Positions 11,006-20,386 of a stretch of DNA of 34,720 nt are shown here, piece by piece. The stretch covers positions 1-34,720 of the forward strand of contig NZ_QUAK01000031.1 in assembly GCF_003429565.1 (NCBI RefSeq), given 5' to 3'. Source of the DNA: Streptomyces triticagri (GTDB taxonomy: Bacteria; Actinomycetota; Actinomycetes; Streptomycetales; Streptomycetaceae). The notes under the pieces are model-generated. The model was not told where the DNA came from and did not search any database. It saw only the letters and a list, made by a program, of their open reading frames with translations. A program made the translations under genes and the position numbers. Numbering within the stretch: the first letter of the stretch is position 1; each line of letters opens with the position of its first letter.

Positions 11006-11545
11006 CTACAAGGTGAGGATCGCGTCCACCGGGGCACCGTCGAGGCCGGGCTCGAGCCGCTGCCGGCCCCCGAGGAAGGAGAGCTCCATCAGCACCGCGA
11101 CTCCCGCGACCTGGGCGCCCGCACGCCGGATCAGCTGCACCGAGGCCTCCGCGGTGCCTCCGGTCGCGAGCACGTCGTCGATGACCATCACCCGGTCGTC
11201 TCTCGACAGGTCCTCGGCGTGCACCTCGATCTCGGCCCGTCCGTACTCCAGCTCGTAGGCCTGCCCCAGGGTGGCACCCGGCAGCTTGCCCGCCTTGCGT
11301 ACGGGGACGAAGCCGACGCCCGACCGTACGGCCACCGGGGCGGCGAGGATGAAGCCGCGGGCCTCGAGGCCCACGATCTTCGTCGCCCGGTATGCGGTGC
11401 ACAGCTCGGCCAGCGATTCGGTGAGCGCCGTGAAGGCCGTCGGGTCCGCCAGGAGCGGGGTGATGTCCTTGAACATCACGCCCCGCTCCGGGTAGTCCGG
11501 CACGTCCCTGATGCGGCTCCGCAGGAGCTCGGCGACCTCGGTCAT
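11006..11545 (-). CDS. apt: Adenine phosphoribosyltransferase
   Basis: A 179-residue cytoplasmic enzyme that joins adenine and PRPP to give AMP, salvaging adenine. The PRPP-binding loop reads [14 protein letters not shown] (about 118-131). The N-terminal half has the usual APT pattern ([19 protein letters not shown]) and the ARGF segment ([13 protein letters not shown]). The length is normal. The ATG at 11545 overlaps the secF stop by four bases (ATGA), so translation is coupled to secF. The neighbouring relA is in the same position in other actinobacteria, where the purine link to ppGpp metabolism is often noted. Confidence 0.96.
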   Translation of the reverse strand: MTEVAELLRSRIRDVPDYPERGVMFKDITPLLADPTAFTALTESLAELCTAYRATKIVGLEARGFILAAPVAVRSGVGFVPVRKAGKLPGATLGQAYELEYGRAEIEVHAEDLSRDDRVMVIDDVLATGGTAEASVQLIRRAGAQVAGVAVLMELSFLGGRQRLEPGLDGAPVDAILTL

Positions 11546-12696
11546 CGGCGCTTGCCCGAAGGACGGCCGCGACCACGGTTGCGGGACGTCGGCTGGGTGC
11601 GCCGCTGGCCCGCGATGGCGCCGGCCGGCGTCGCGTCCTGCGCCTCCTCGTCCTCGTCGTACTCGGCCTCGGTCTCGGAATCGGCGGCACCGTCCAGGTC
11701 GTCGCCCTCGCGGGAGTCGTCCTTGGCGGCGGCCGCGGCCCGCTTGGCGAGCACCCGCTTCTTCAGCGCCTTCATGGCCGGCTCGGTCTCCTTGAGATCG
11801 GCGACCAGCGGCGTGGCGATGAAGATCGAGGAGTACGCACCGGCGGCGAGGCCGACGAAGAGCGACAGCGAGATGTCGTTCAGCATGCCGGCGCCGAGGA
11901 CGCCGCCACCGATGAACAGCAGGCCCGCGACCGGCAGCAGGGCCACGGCCGTGGTGTTGATCGACCGGACCAGGGTGCTGTTGATCGAGCGGTTGGCGAT
12001 CTCGCTGTACGTCCAGCGGGTCTGCTTCGTGGCGCCCTTCGACTGCTCCTTCAGGGAGTCGAACACGACCACCGTGTCGTAGAGCGAGTAGCCGAGGATC
12101 GTCAGCAGACCCATGACCGTACCGACAGTGACCTCGAAGCCAACCAGGGCGTAGATGCCGACCGTGATGGTGATGTCGTGGATCAGGGCGACGAGGGCCG
12201 CCACTGCCATGCGCCATTCGAAGGCGATGGCCAGATAGACCACCACCAGGGCCATGAAGACACCGAGGCCGAGCCAGGCCTTGTTGGCGATCTGCTTGCC
12301 CCAACTGGGGCCGACCAGTTCGGCGTTGACGTCCGCGGCGCGGACGTCAAGGTCACGGGAGAGATCGGCCTTGATGGCGTCGGACTTGGCGGTGTCCACG
12401 CCGCTGACCTGGATGCGCATGCCGCCGTTGCCCAGCTTCTGGACCACGGCCTCGTGGCCGGACGCCTTCTCCGCGGCTTCCTGGACGTGGTTGACCGATG
12501 CGCTGGTCTTCGGCGTCGTGAAGACGGCGCCGCCCTTGAACTCGATGCCCATCGTCAGGCCCTGCACCGCCAGGGCCACGGCGGCCGTGATGGTGATCAG
12601 GATGGAGACGCCGTACCAGAGCTTCCGCTTGCCGATGAAGTCGTAGCCGACTTCGCCGCGGTAGAGCCGGGCGCCGAGGTTGCCGAGCTTCGACAT
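11542..12696 (-). CDS. secF: Protein translocase subunit SecF
   Basis: A 384-residue inner-membrane protein that, with SecD, uses the proton gradient to help pull exported proteins through SecYEG. The first helix is near residues 25-45 ([19 protein letters not shown]), then an extracytoplasmic domain begins with the conserved [10 protein letters not shown], followed by five more helices (for example [24 protein letters not shown] and [13 protein letters not shown]). After the last helix is a cytoplasmic tail of about 75 residues, first Ala/Lys-rich, then very acidic, then Arg-rich. Such tails are usual in actinobacterial SecF. Start: ATG at 12696 with GGAGG upstream. It begins one base after the secD stop. 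Confidence 0.96.
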   Translation of the reverse strand: MSKLGNLGARLYRGEVGYDFIGKRKLWYGVSILITITAAVALAVQGLTMGIEFKGGAVFTTPKTSASVNHVQEAAEKASGHEAVVQKLGNGGMRIQVSGVDTAKSDAIKADLSRDLDVRAADVNAELVGPSWGKQIANKAWLGLGVFMALVVVYLAIAFEWRMAVAALVALIHDITITVGIYALVGFEVTVGTVMGLLTILGYSLYDTVVVFDSLKEQSKGATKQTRWTYSEIANRSINSTLVRSINTTAVALLPVAGLLFIGGGVLGAGMLNDISLSLFVGLAAGAYSSIFIATPLVADLKETEPAMKALKKRVLAKRAAAAAKDDSREGDDLDGAADSETEAEYDEDEEAQDATPAGAIAGQRRTQPTSRNRGRGRPSGKRR

Positions 12697-12697
12697 C

Positions 12698-14452
12698 TCA
12701 CGCCTCCTTCGGGTCGACGGGGGCGGAGGTACGGCGGCCGCGGCGCAGCGGGGGCTTCGCACCGAGCCGTTTCGGATCGAGGCCGGACCAGGGATGGCCC
12801 TGGGCGAAGAACTTGCGCCGGGCCATCAGCGTCAGCAGCGGCTTGGTGAAGAGGAAGACCACCACGACGTCGAGCAGGGTGGTCAGTCCGAGCGTGAAGG
12901 CGAAGCCCTGCACCTTGCCGACCGTCACCGCGAACAGCACGGCGGCGGCGAGGAACGACACGAAGTCGGCGACCAGGATGGTGCGCCGTGCACGCGGCCA
13001 GGCCCGCTCGACCGCGGGCCGCAGCGAGCGGCCTTCGCGGACCTCGTCCCGTACGCGTTCGAAGTACACGATGAACGAGTCGGCGGTGATACCGATGGCG
13101 ACGATGGCTCCGCAGACCGCCGGCAGGTTCAGCGCGAAGCCGATGGCCGGGCCGAGCAGCGCCATCAAGGTGTACGTCAGGATCGCCGAGGCCAGGAGGC
13201 TGAGCAGGGCGATGAACGCGAGGCCCCGGTAGTAGACGACCAGATAGATGATCACCAGGACGAGGCCGATGGCGCCGGCGATCAGGCCGGCCTCCAGCTG
13301 CTCGCCGCCGAGCGCCGCGGTCACCGTGGTGACGCTCTGCTCCTGGAAGGAGAGCGGCAGGGCACCGTACGACAGGATGTTCGCCAGGTCCTGGGCGGAC
13401 TCCTGGGTGAAGCTGCCGGAGATCTGGGCGTTCTTGCTCAGGGTCGTCTGGACGCTGGGCGCGGAGACGACCTCGCCGTCAAGCACGATGCCGAACTGGT
13501 TCATCGGCTGCTGCTGGGTCTTCAGCTTGGTCGTGATCTTCGAGAAGGCCTTCGCGCCGTCGTCGCTGAAGTCCATCGTGACGATCCACTGACCGCTGCG
13601 CTCGTCGATGACGGCCTTGGCGTCGTCGACTTCCTTGCCGTCGACCTCGGACGGGCCCAGGATGTACTTCTCCCACTGGCCCTGGCTGTTCTTGCCGCAG
13701 CCGACCATCGTGTCGGCAGGCTTGACGCCGTCGGCGGTCTTCACGCGCTGGCTCTGCTTGGTGCAGTCCAGCGCCTGGAACTGCTGCTGCAGCTTCTTGG
13801 TCGCCTCGTCCGGGGTGGGGCTGGCGTCCGGGGAGGGCTTCTTCGAGTCGGACGGGTCCGGCGTCGGGGCGGCGTCGTCCTTCTTCAGGCCGTCGGTCAG
13901 GGCCCGGCCTTGCGGTGAGGCCGTGTCGGACGGGGTGGCCTCGGGCTTCTCCTCGTCCTTGGCGCCGTCCTTGCCCTTGTCGCTGCCGTCGCCGGCCTCC
14001 GGAGCGCCGGATCCCGAGGGGCTGGCCTCGGGATCGGGCGTGGGGGCGCCGGGGGCGACGGCCATCACGGGGCGGAAGTACAGCTGCGCGGTCGTACCGA
14101 CCTGCTCACGGGCCTGCTTCTCGTCCGTGCCCCGGGGGATGTTGACGATGATGTTGCGGTCGCCCTGGGTCTGGACCTCGGCCTCGGAGACACCGAGGCC
14201 GTTGACACGGCGCTCGATGATGTTGACGGCCGTGTTCATGTTCGTCGGGTTGATCGCGTTCTCGGCGCCCGGCTGGTTCTTCGCCTCGAGCGTGATGCTC
14301 GTGCCGCCCGCGAGGTCGATGCCCAGGCGCGGCGTGGTGTGCCCGGAGAGGAACATTCCTCCGGTGAGCGCCACCATGGCGATCAGGATCAGAGCCAGCG
14401 GGCGCCACGGCTTGCTCTGGCTCTGCCCCCGGCCCTTCTTCGGTGCTGCCAC
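12698..14452 (-). CDS. secD: Protein translocase subunit SecD
   Basis: A 584-residue inner-membrane partner of SecF. One N-terminal helix (about 18-36) is followed by a large extracytoplasmic region with the signatures LGIDLAGGTSITLEA and IIERRVNGLGVSEAEV, and five C-terminal helices (EAGLIAGAIGLVLVIIYLVVYY and onward). Between about residues 135 and 215 is a low-complexity insert rich in Pro, Asp, Lys, Ser and Thr within the outer domain, followed by two Cys (ALDC and GCGKN). The start is GTG at 14452 with AGGGAG upstream. The 187 bases between it and yajC contain no gene and no convincing hairpin, so both are probably on one message. Confidence 0.96.
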   Translation of the reverse strand: MAAPKKGRGQSQSKPWRPLALILIAMVALTGGMFLSGHTTPRLGIDLAGGTSITLEAKNQPGAENAINPTNMNTAVNIIERRVNGLGVSEAEVQTQGDRNIIVNIPRGTDEKQAREQVGTTAQLYFRPVMAVAPGAPTPDPEASPSGSGAPEAGDGSDKGKDGAKDEEKPEATPSDTASPQGRALTDGLKKDDAAPTPDPSDSKKPSPDASPTPDEATKKLQQQFQALDCTKQSQRVKTADGVKPADTMVGCGKNSQGQWEKYILGPSEVDGKEVDDAKAVIDERSGQWIVTMDFSDDGAKAFSKITTKLKTQQQPMNQFGIVLDGEVVSAPSVQTTLSKNAQISGSFTQESAQDLANILSYGALPLSFQEQSVTTVTAALGGEQLEAGLIAGAIGLVLVIIYLVVYYRGLAFIALLSLLASAILTYTLMALLGPAIGFALNLPAVCGAIVAIGITADSFIVYFERVRDEVREGRSLRPAVERAWPRARRTILVADFVSFLAAAVLFAVTVGKVQGFAFTLGLTTLLDVVVVFLFTKPLLTLMARRKFFAQGHPWSGLDPKRLGAKPPLRRGRRTSAPVDPKEA

Positions 14453-14639
14453 CTTGTCGTTTCTCCCTGTCCAACCGCCCGGAACCCCGTTGCGACGTGG
14501 GCGGCCATGAAGTGGTCTCGGGAACCCGCCGAGCCCGCGCGTCCCGGGACCTTCCGGTACCCCTGGGACTCGCGGAACCCGGGGAAGCTCTCACGGCGGA
14601 GGGACCGCGGGCAGGTGACGCCGCGGCCCTCGGTCGTGG

Positions 14640-15095
14640 TTACTTCCCGTCGGACTCGCCGTCGGTCTTCTTCGGCTGGGCGTCGTCCGCGTCCGCTGCG
14701 ACGGCGTCGTCCTCGGTCTCGTCCTTCTTGACCAGGTCGATGTGCTCGTCGTCGGCCGCCTCGGTCAGGGAGGAGGCGTCGTCGGGCACGGTGGGCGCGT
14801 CCTCGGCAGCCTCGATCCCGTGCACGATGCGGTTGTACTCCTCGTCCTCCAGGACCGCGCCGACCGCGTTCTTCGCGTAGACCGCGTGGACGCCCGGGGC
14901 GACCTCCAGAAGGACCGTGTCCTGGCTGACCTCCTTGACGGTGGCGTACATGCCCCCGATCGTGCGGACGCCGGTGCCGGGCTGCATGTCGTCGCGCATG
15001 CGCGCGGCCGCCTGCTGCTTCTTCTTGGCAGAGCGGGTCATCAGGAACATGGCCCCGATGAGCACGATGAAGGGGAGGAGAGTCACGATATTCAC
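14640..15095 (-). CDS. yajC: Sec translocon accessory subunit YajC
   Basis: A 151-residue protein with one N-terminal membrane helix (about 3-20, IVTLLPFIVLIGAMFLM) followed by a basic stretch (RSAKKKQQ), the YajC core (MRDDMQPGTGVRTIGGMYATV...APGVHAVYAKNAV) and a long acidic C-terminal tail. It binds SecDF and modulates export. The tail is longer than in E. coli YajC but usual for Streptomyces. The conventional start is GTG at 15095, with AAGGAA upstream. An in-frame ATG at 15179 lies six bases after a good -10 element and would add 28 residues as a leaderless product. Confidence 0.92.
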   Translation of the reverse strand: MNIVTLLPFIVLIGAMFLMTRSAKKKQQAAARMRDDMQPGTGVRTIGGMYATVKEVSQDTVLLEVAPGVHAVYAKNAVGAVLEDEEYNRIVHGIEAAEDAPTVPDDASSLTEAADDEHIDLVKKDETEDDAVAADADDAQPKKTDGESDGK

Positions 15096-15185
15096 GGGAC
15101 GGAATTTCCTTCGCACGACCGCGCAGGAGGTGAGCGGCCTGTTGGATGGGGGTGGGCACGCCACCCGCAAGGGCGGCATCGGCGG

Positions 15186-15215
15186 AGTCTAGGCGAGTCC
15201 GCGCCTATGGAACAA
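15186..15215 (-). promoter_or_regulatory. Promoter for yajC-secD-secF-apt
   Basis: On the minus strand TTGTTC (15215-15210) and TAGACT (15191-15186) are separated by 18 bases, a good match to vegetative Streptomyces promoters. The predicted start of transcription is at or next to 15179, which is the A of an in-frame ATG. Confidence 0.6.
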
Positions 15216-15261
15216 CGCTCAGCATGGCACCGAGGTTCCTCTCCCGGCCAGTTCCTCGCCG

Positions 15262-16347
15262 TCACGCCCCGAACAGGTCCCCTTGTCCCGATGTGCCGCT
15301 TCCGCGTCCTTGCGGCGGTGCGAGGCCGAGGTGGGCCCATGCCGCTGGAGTCGCGACCCGTCCCCGCGGTGTCCGCGCGAGCAGCCCTTCCCGTACGAGG
15401 AAGGGCTCGGCGACCTCCTCGACCGTCTCCCGCTCCTCACCGACCGCGACGGAGAGGGTCGACAGGCCGACCGGGCCGCCGCCGAACAGCTTGAGCAGGG
15501 CTTCGAGCACGGCCCGGTCGAGGCGGTCGAGTCCGCGCTCGTCCACCTCGTAGACGCCGAGGGCCGCGGCCGCGATCTCCCGGGTGACGACGCCGTCCGC
15601 CTTGACCTGGGCGTAGTCGCGAACCCTGCGCAGCAGTCGGTTCGCGATACGGGGGGTGCCGCGGGACCGTCCGGCGATCTCGGCCGATCCGTCGGCACCG
15701 ATGGTCACGTCGAGGAGGTGGGCGGAGCGGTCGATGACCAGCTGCAGCTCGGCCGGTTCGTAGAACTCCATATGGGCGGTGAAGCCGAAGCGGTCGCGCA
15801 GCGGGGGCGGCAGGAGGCCGGCTCGGGTGGTGGCTCCGACCAGGGTGAACGGCGGAAGCTCGAGCGGGATGGCGGTGGCGCCCGGGCCCTTGCCGACGAT
15901 GACGTCGACGCGGAAGTCCTCCATCGCCATGTAGAGCATTTCCTCGGCGGGCCGTGACATCCGGTGGATCTCGTCGAGGAAGAGCACCTCGCCCTCCTGG
16001 AGCGAGGAGAGGATCGCCGCCAGATCGCCCGCGTGCTGGATCGCGGGCCCGCTGGTGATCCGGATCGGGGCCTCCATCTCGGCCGCGATGATCATCGAGA
16101 GGGTCGTCTTGCCGAGCCCCGGGGCACCGGACAGCAGGACGTGATCCGCGGTGGCGCCACGCGCGCGTGCCGCGCGGAGCATCAGGTCGAGCTGCTCGCG
16201 CACCTTCTCCTGGCCGATGAACTCGTGCAGGTCCTTGGGCCTGAGTGCGGCCTCGACGGCCTGGTCGTCGCCCGCGGCGGACGCGCCGACCAGTCGCTCG
16301 CCCGCCTCGGCGGCGGACGTCTCGTCGGTCGTGTCGTCCCAGTTCAT
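15262..16347 (-). CDS. ruvB: Holliday junction branch migration helicase RuvB
   Basis: A 361-residue AAA+ ATPase that forms hexameric rings to drive branch migration with RuvA. Walker A is GAPGLGKT (about 74-81), Walker B is LFLDEIHRM, sensor 1 lies in GATTRAGLL and the arginine region in [18 protein letters not shown]-terminal winged helix completes the normal length. The N-terminus carries about 25 extra acidic residues before the conserved [13 protein letters not shown]. It starts at ATG 16347, 75 bases after ruvA, in the order ruvC-ruvA-ruvB. About 165 bases holding the yajC promoter follow it. Confidence 0.97.
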   Translation of the reverse strand: MNWDDTTDETSAAEAGERLVGASAAGDDQAVEAALRPKDLHEFIGQEKVREQLDLMLRAARARGATADHVLLSGAPGLGKTTLSMIIAAEMEAPIRITSGPAIQHAGDLAAILSSLQEGEVLFLDEIHRMSRPAEEMLYMAMEDFRVDVIVGKGPGATAIPLELPPFTLVGATTRAGLLPPPLRDRFGFTAHMEFYEPAELQLVIDRSAHLLDVTIGADGSAEIAGRSRGTPRIANRLLRRVRDYAQVKADGVVTREIAAAALGVYEVDERGLDRLDRAVLEALLKLFGGGPVGLSTLSVAVGEERETVEEVAEPFLVREGLLARTPRGRVATPAAWAHLGLAPPQGRGSGTSGQGDLFGA

Positions 16348-16422
16348 GAGGTGTGCCTCGCGTCTGTCTCGGGTGGGGCGGTGGTGCTGTGCCGGGGTGC
16401 TGTTGGGGGCCGAAGTGACCGG

Positions 16423-17043
16423 TCAGCGGGCCTTGTTCAGAGTCTGGAGCGCGGACTTGAGGAGCTTGCCCACTTCAGGAGTGCCTCCCTCCGCCTCGGC
16501 CTGCGGGGTGACGGCGACGACCGCTTCGTCCGCCTCGCGAGTGGCGTACCCGAGGCCGATCAGGGCGGCGTGCAGCTGGTCGCGCCAGGAGGTGTTGCCC
16601 GTCTGCAGCGCCTCCGCCACGGCGGCGGAGGCGCTGCCGACCGGTGCGCCGAGGCGGTCCTTGAACTCCAGGAGCAGCTTCTGGGCGCCCTTCTTGCCGA
16701 TGCCGGGGACGGCGGTGAGTGCCTTCTCGTCCCCGGTGGCGACCGCTCTGCGCAGGGCGTCGGGCGAGTGCACGGCGAGCATGGCCTGGGCGAGCCGGGG
16801 GCCGACGCCGCTGGCGGTCTGCAGCAGTTCGAAGATCTGCCGCTCGTCGTCGTCCGCGAAGCCGTAGAGGGTGAGCGAGTCCTCCCGTACGACGAGGGAG
16901 GTGGCCAGTTTGGCGGCCTGTCCCAGGCGCAGGCCCGAGAGGGTGTCGGGGGTGCACTGGACGGCCATCCCGACTCCGCCGACCTCGATGACGGCCGAGT
17001 CCGGGGCGAGGGCCGCCACTGGGCCGCTGACGAACGCGATCAT
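16423..17043 (-). CDS. ruvA: Holliday junction DNA-binding protein RuvA
   Basis: A 206-residue protein that forms tetramers on four-way junctions and loads RuvB. It has the N-terminal OB fold ([25 protein letters not shown]), two helix-hairpin-helix motifs in the middle ([17 protein letters not shown] and [19 protein letters not shown]) and a C-terminal domain III that contacts RuvB ([15 protein letters not shown]). The ATG at 17043 overlaps the ruvC stop by four bases, so translation is coupled. Confidence 0.97.
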   Translation of the reverse strand: MIAFVSGPVAALAPDSAVIEVGGVGMAVQCTPDTLSGLRLGQAAKLATSLVVREDSLTLYGFADDDERQIFELLQTASGVGPRLAQAMLAVHSPDALRRAVATGDEKALTAVPGIGKKGAQKLLLEFKDRLGAPVGSASAAVAEALQTGNTSWRDQLHAALIGLGYATREADEAVVAVTPQAEAEGGTPEVGKLLKSALQTLNKAR

Positions 17044-17594
17044 CGCGTGACCTTCCGTACGGATCCTGTGGGCGGGCCCTGGCGGCGGGCCGCGGCGTGG
17101 GCCGCCTGCAGGCGGTTGACCGCGGGGGCGCGCCAGATGTGGCAGATGGCGAGGGCGAGGGCGTCCGCCGCGTCGGCCGGCTTGGGCGGGGCGGTGAGCC
17201 GGAGCACCCGGGTCACCATGGCACCCACTTGTGCCTTGTCCGCGCGGCCGCTGCCGGTGACGGCGGCCTTGACCTCGCTCGGGGTGTGCAGGGCGACGGG
17301 CAGTCCGCGGCGTGCCGCGCAGAGCATCGCGACGGCGCTGGCCTGCGCCGTGCCCATCACCGTGCGGACGTTGTGCTGGCTGAAGACGCGCTCGACCGCG
17401 ACGAATCCCGGGCGGTGGGTGTCCAGCCACTCCTCGATGCCCTGCTCGATGGCGACTAGGCGCTGTGCGGTGTCGAGCTCGGAGGAGGTGCGCACGACTC
17501 CGACGCCGACCATCGTCAGGGGTCGTCCCGCGGTGCCCTCGACGACGCCGACACCGCACCTGGTCAGGCCGGGGTCCACGCCGAGCACCCGCAT
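17040..17594 (-). CDS. ruvC: Crossover junction endodeoxyribonuclease RuvC
   Basis: A 184-residue nuclease that resolves Holliday junctions. The catalytic acids are all present: D7 (GVDPG), E68 (AVERVF), D141 and D144 (DAADALALA). Length and fold pattern are normal, with a short Arg-rich C-terminal extension. The ATG at 17594 has AAGGGGG upstream. It is the first gene of ruvCAB. No LexA-type box was seen in the short upstream region, so DNA-damage control is not evident from the sequence. Confidence 0.97.
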   Translation of the reverse strand: MRVLGVDPGLTRCGVGVVEGTAGRPLTMVGVGVVRTSSELDTAQRLVAIEQGIEEWLDTHRPGFVAVERVFSQHNVRTVMGTAQASAVAMLCAARRGLPVALHTPSEVKAAVTGSGRADKAQVGAMVTRVLRLTAPPKPADAADALALAICHIWRAPAVNRLQAAHAAARRQGPPTGSVRKVTR

Positions 17595-17670
17595 CCCGCA
17601 CCGCCCCCTTCAGCTTCGCTCATGTGTTTGTGCAGGCTATCGGCTCGCACTGACAGCGACGGGTAAAGCC

Positions 17671-17703
17671 GAGGGCCGACGGGGTGTGTCCCCGCCGGCC
17701 CTC
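17671..17703 (-). terminator. Terminator after yebC
   Basis: A 14-position stem (17671-17684 with 17690-17703, GAGGGCCG...CGGCCCTC) with one A/C mismatch, about 80 bases downstream of the yebC stop. It separates yebC from ruvCAB. Confidence 0.75.
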
Positions 17704-17780
17704 GTGCTCACCGCCGTCTCACCGCCATGCGGTCGGCCCGGCACGCGAGGCGCCCGGCCCGCGAGCCGTCATCGCCCCTG

Positions 17781-18533
17781 TCAGGCGTCGACCTTCTCCA
17801 TGACCTCGTCGGACACGTCGAAGTTCGCGAAGACGTTCTGCACGTCGTCGCTGTCCTCGAGGACGTCGATCAGCTTGAAGATCTTGCGGGCGCCGTCCTC
17901 GTCCAGTTCGACCTGCATCGTCGGTACGAAGTTCGCCTCGGCCGAGTCGTAGTCGATGCCGGCGTCCTGGAGGGCGGTGCGGACCGCGACCAGGTCGGTG
18001 GCCTCGCTGAGTACCTCGAAGGACTCACCGAGGTCGTTGACCTCCTCGGCGCCCGCGTCCAGGACCGCGCCGAGCACGTCGTCCTCGGACAGCTCCGCCT
18101 TGGGGACGATCACCACGCCCTTGCGGTTGAACAGGTACGACACCGAGCCCGGGTCGGCCATCGAGCCGCCGTTGCGCGTCATGGCGACGCGGACATCGGA
18201 CGCCGCGCGGTTGCGGTTGTCGGTGAGGCACTCGATGAGCACCGCGACGCCGTTCGGTCCGTAGCCCTCGTACATGATCGTCTCGTAGTCGGCGCCGCCG
18301 GCCTCCAGGCCCGCGCCGCGCTTGACCGCGGAGTCGATGTTCTTGTTGGGGACGGACTGCTTCTTCGCCTTCTGGATGGCGTCGTACAGCGTCGGGTTTC
18401 CGTCGATGTCGGCGCCGCCCATGCGCGCCGCGACCTCGATGTTCTTGATCAGCTTCGCGAAGAGCTTGCCGCGCTTGGCATCGATCACGGCCTTCTTGTG
18501 CTTCGTCGTGGCCCATTTAGAGTGGCCGGACAT
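17781..18533 (-). CDS. YebC/PmpR family DNA-binding or translation regulator
   Basis: A 250-residue member of the DUF28 (YebC/TACO1) family with the diagnostic N-terminus [22 protein letters not shown] and the core segment [22 protein letters not shown]. Family members have been described as transcription factors and, more recently, as helpers that relieve ribosome stalling; which applies here cannot be read from the sequence. The C-terminal domain is acidic. ATG at 18533 with GAAGGAG. It lies between ruvC and pdxT as in M. tuberculosis (Rv2603c) and probably has its own promoter. Confidence 0.95.
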   Translation of the reverse strand: MSGHSKWATTKHKKAVIDAKRGKLFAKLIKNIEVAARMGGADIDGNPTLYDAIQKAKKQSVPNKNIDSAVKRGAGLEAGGADYETIMYEGYGPNGVAVLIECLTDNRNRAASDVRVAMTRNGGSMADPGSVSYLFNRKGVVIVPKAELSEDDVLGAVLDAGAEEVNDLGESFEVLSEATDLVAVRTALQDAGIDYDSAEANFVPTMQVELDEDGARKIFKLIDVLEDSDDVQNVFANFDVSDEVMEKVDA

Positions 18534-18578
18534 CTGCCTGTCTCCTTCGCGTAACCAATCTCCGTACGAACGCCAGAG

Positions 18579-18584
18579 ATCCTA
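18579..18584 (-). promoter_or_regulatory. Possible -10 element of yebC
   Basis: TAGGAT on the minus strand fits the TANNNT consensus and lies about 45 bases before the yebC ATG. A matching -35 is poor (TCGGAC at a spacing of 16). Confidence 0.4.
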
Positions 18585-18609
18585 CCGGGATCCCGTGGCT
18601 GTCCGAGCC

Positions 18610-19242
18610 TCAGACCGCCCGGGCCCGCTCCGGGACACGCCCCGCACCGGTCCGCTCACGGACCATTCGGACGAACAGGGCATGCATCCGGTGGTCGCCG
18701 GTGAGCTCCGGGTGGAACGAGGTGGCGAGGGCGGCGCCCTGGCGTACGGCGACGATGTGGCCTTCGTGCTCGGCCAGCACCTCCGCGTCAGCGCCGGCCG
18801 ACTCGACCCAGGGTGCACGGATGAAGACGCCGTCGACCGGACCGCCCTCGACCCCGGTGACGTCGACCGCGGCCTCGAAGGACTCGTTCTGCCGGCCGAA
18901 GGCGTTCCGCCGCACGATCATGTCGATGCCCCCGAAGGTCTCCTGTCCGGAGCGCGGGTCGAGGATCTTCTCGGCGAGCATGATCAGGCCCGCACAGGTC
19001 CCGTAGACCGGCATTCCGTCCTGCACGCGCGCGCGGACGGGCTCCAGGAGTCCGAAGAGCGCGGCCAGTTTCGAGATCGTGGTGGATTCGCCGCCGGGTA
19101 CGACGAGGGCGTCGACCTCGGCCAGCTCGCCGGGCCGGCGCACGGTGGTGGTCCGTGCGCCGGCCGCGGTGAGCGCCGCCAGGTGTTCGCGTACGTCACC
19201 CTGCAGGGCGAGGACGCCGATCAGCGGAGCGGCGTCGGTCAT
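18610..19242 (-). CDS. pdxT: Pyridoxal 5'-phosphate synthase, glutaminase subunit
   Basis: A 210-residue class I amidotransferase that releases ammonia from glutamine and passes it to PdxS for PLP synthesis. It has PGGEST (49-54), the nucleophile Cys83 in YGTCAGLI and the His-Glu pair in SFHPELTGD. Start: the ATG at 19242 shares one base with the pdxS stop (TGATG), with GGGG upstream; a GTG three bases earlier is also possible. The last 15 residues are an Arg/Ala extension. It is the second gene of the pdxS-pdxT operon. Confidence 0.96.
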   Translation of the reverse strand: MTDAAPLIGVLALQGDVREHLAALTAAGARTTTVRRPGELAEVDALVVPGGESTTISKLAALFGLLEPVRARVQDGMPVYGTCAGLIMLAEKILDPRSGQETFGGIDMIVRRNAFGRQNESFEAAVDVTGVEGGPVDGVFIRAPWVESAGADAEVLAEHEGHIVAVRQGAALATSFHPELTGDHRMHALFVRMVRERTGAGRVPERARAV

Positions 19243-20165
19243 CACCAACCCCGGTTCGCGTAGCGCTCGTTCTCGGGCAGGGTGTCGCAGTTGATGCCGA
19301 CCATGGCCTCGCCGAGGTTGCGGGAGGCGTCGGCGATGACGGACGGGTCGTCGTAGAACGTGGTCGCGCGGACGATGGCGGCGGCGCGCTTGGCCGGGTC
19401 ACCGGACTTGAAGATGCCGGAGCCGACGAAGACGCCCTCGGCGCCGAGCTGGCGCATCAGGGCGGCGTCGGCGGGGGTGGCCACACCGCCGGCGGAGAAC
19501 AGCACGACGGGCAGCCTGCCGAGCTCGGCGGCCTCCTTGACCAGCTCGTACGGGGCGCGCAGATCCTTGGCCGCGGCGTACAGCTCGTGGTTGTCGTAGC
19601 CGCGCAGGCGGGCGATCTCGTTCTTGATCTGGCGCAGGTGGCGGACCGCCTCGACCACGTTGCCGGTGCCGGCCTCGCCCTTGGAGCGGATCATGGCGGC
19701 GCCCTCGGCGATACGGCGCAGGGCCTCGCCGAGGTTGGTGGCGCCGCAGACGAACGGGGTGGTGAAGGCGAACTTGTCGCTGTGGTTGACCTCGTCGGCC
19801 GGGGTCAGCACCTCGGACTCGTCGATGTAGTCGACGCCGAGCGACTGCAGGACCTGGGCCTCCACGAAGTGGCCGATACGGGACTTCGCCATCACCGGGA
19901 TGGAGACCGCGCCGATGATGCCCTCGATCATGTCCGGGTCGGACATCCGGGCCACACCGCCGTCCTTGCGGATGTCCGCCGGGACCCGCTCCAGGGCCAT
20001 CACGGCGACCGCACCGGCGTCCTCGGCGATCTTGGCCTGCTCGGGCGTGACCACGTCCATGATCACGCCGCCCTTGAGCTGCTCGGCCATACCGCGCTTC
20101 ACGCGCGCGGTGCCGGTGGCTGCGGACTCGGCCGAAGGGGAGCTGGAAGAAGGCGTGCTGGACAC
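19242..20165 (-). CDS. pdxS: Pyridoxal 5'-phosphate synthase, lyase subunit
   Basis: A 307-residue TIM-barrel enzyme that makes PLP from ribose 5-phosphate, glyceraldehyde 3-phosphate and ammonia, as the dodecameric core of the PdxST complex. The two active lysines are K94 (VMAKSRIGH) and K162 ([10 protein letters not shown]), and D37 is in VIMDVV. A Ser-rich leader of about 17 residues precedes the conserved [12 protein letters not shown]. The start is GTG at 20165 with GAGG upstream. Direct repeats overlapping the likely promoter suggest control by a PLP-responsive regulator. Confidence 0.97.
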   Translation of the reverse strand: MSSTPSSSSPSAESAATGTARVKRGMAEQLKGGVIMDVVTPEQAKIAEDAGAVAVMALERVPADIRKDGGVARMSDPDMIEGIIGAVSIPVMAKSRIGHFVEAQVLQSLGVDYIDESEVLTPADEVNHSDKFAFTTPFVCGATNLGEALRRIAEGAAMIRSKGEAGTGNVVEAVRHLRQIKNEIARLRGYDNHELYAAAKDLRAPYELVKEAAELGRLPVVLFSAGGVATPADAALMRQLGAEGVFVGSGIFKSGDPAKRAAAIVRATTFYDDPSVIADASRNLGEAMVGINCDTLPENERYANRGW

Positions 20166-20197
20166 GGGAGACCTCGCTGGGGAGAAGTGAATTCCTG

Positions 20198-20241
20198 CAC
20201 TTCAGAGCCAACCTCCGGGGCGGGGCCACTTCAAGGGCCAA
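20198..20241 (-). promoter_or_regulatory. pdxST promoter with direct repeats (possible MocR/PdxR-type operator)
   Basis: Two related units, CACTTCAGAGCCAA (20198-20211) and CACTTCAAGGGCCAA (20227-20241), lie in the same orientation about 29 bases apart. On the minus strand, TTGAAG in the distal unit (20234-20229) and TTGGCT in the proximal unit (20211-20206) are 17 bases apart and could be the -35 and -10. GAAGTG at 20184-20189 forms an inverted pair with the CACTTC at 20198-20203. MocR-family regulators of pdxST in other Gram-positive bacteria bind direct repeats; assigning one here is an inference. Confidence 0.5.
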
Positions 20242-20311
20242 TGGTGAGGCGGTGGCTCATTCTCGGGACGCGCCGCCCGGCCGGGTGCCCACTGCGCTCC
20301 TGCACCTGCCT

Positions 20312-20386
20312 CTACGCGCGCGTGGTGCCCCGTGCACCTGCCTACGCGCGCGTGGCCGGTCCGCCTGCTACGCGCGCGTGGTGCCC
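20312..20386. repeat. Three-copy array of the CTACGCGCGCGTGG element
   Basis: CTACGCGCGCGTGG occurs at 20312-20325, 20342-20355 and 20368-20381. The first and third copies extend to the same 19-mer CTACGCGCGCGTGGTGCCC. The array lies between pdxS and the LemA-like gene, and the third copy contains that gene's TAG stop. The core ACGCGCGCGT is a 10-bp palindrome of alternating purines and pyrimidines. The same 19-mer is found on the minus strand inside patA (23105-23087). Confidence 0.85.

Noticed and set aside
14453..14639. Terminator or small gene between yajC and secD
   Set aside because: No stem longer than a few pairs with a sensible loop and no credible short gene were found; the region looks like an untranslated spacer.
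17595..17660. SOS (LexA) box upstream of ruvCAB
   Set aside because: No GAAC-N4-GTTC-like sequence is present in the short region before ruvC.
20312..20386. Three spaced repeats as a small CRISPR array
   Set aside because: The repeated unit is only about 14 bases, spacers differ in length (about 16 and 12 bases), copies also occur singly in coding and intergenic DNA, and no cas gene is present.
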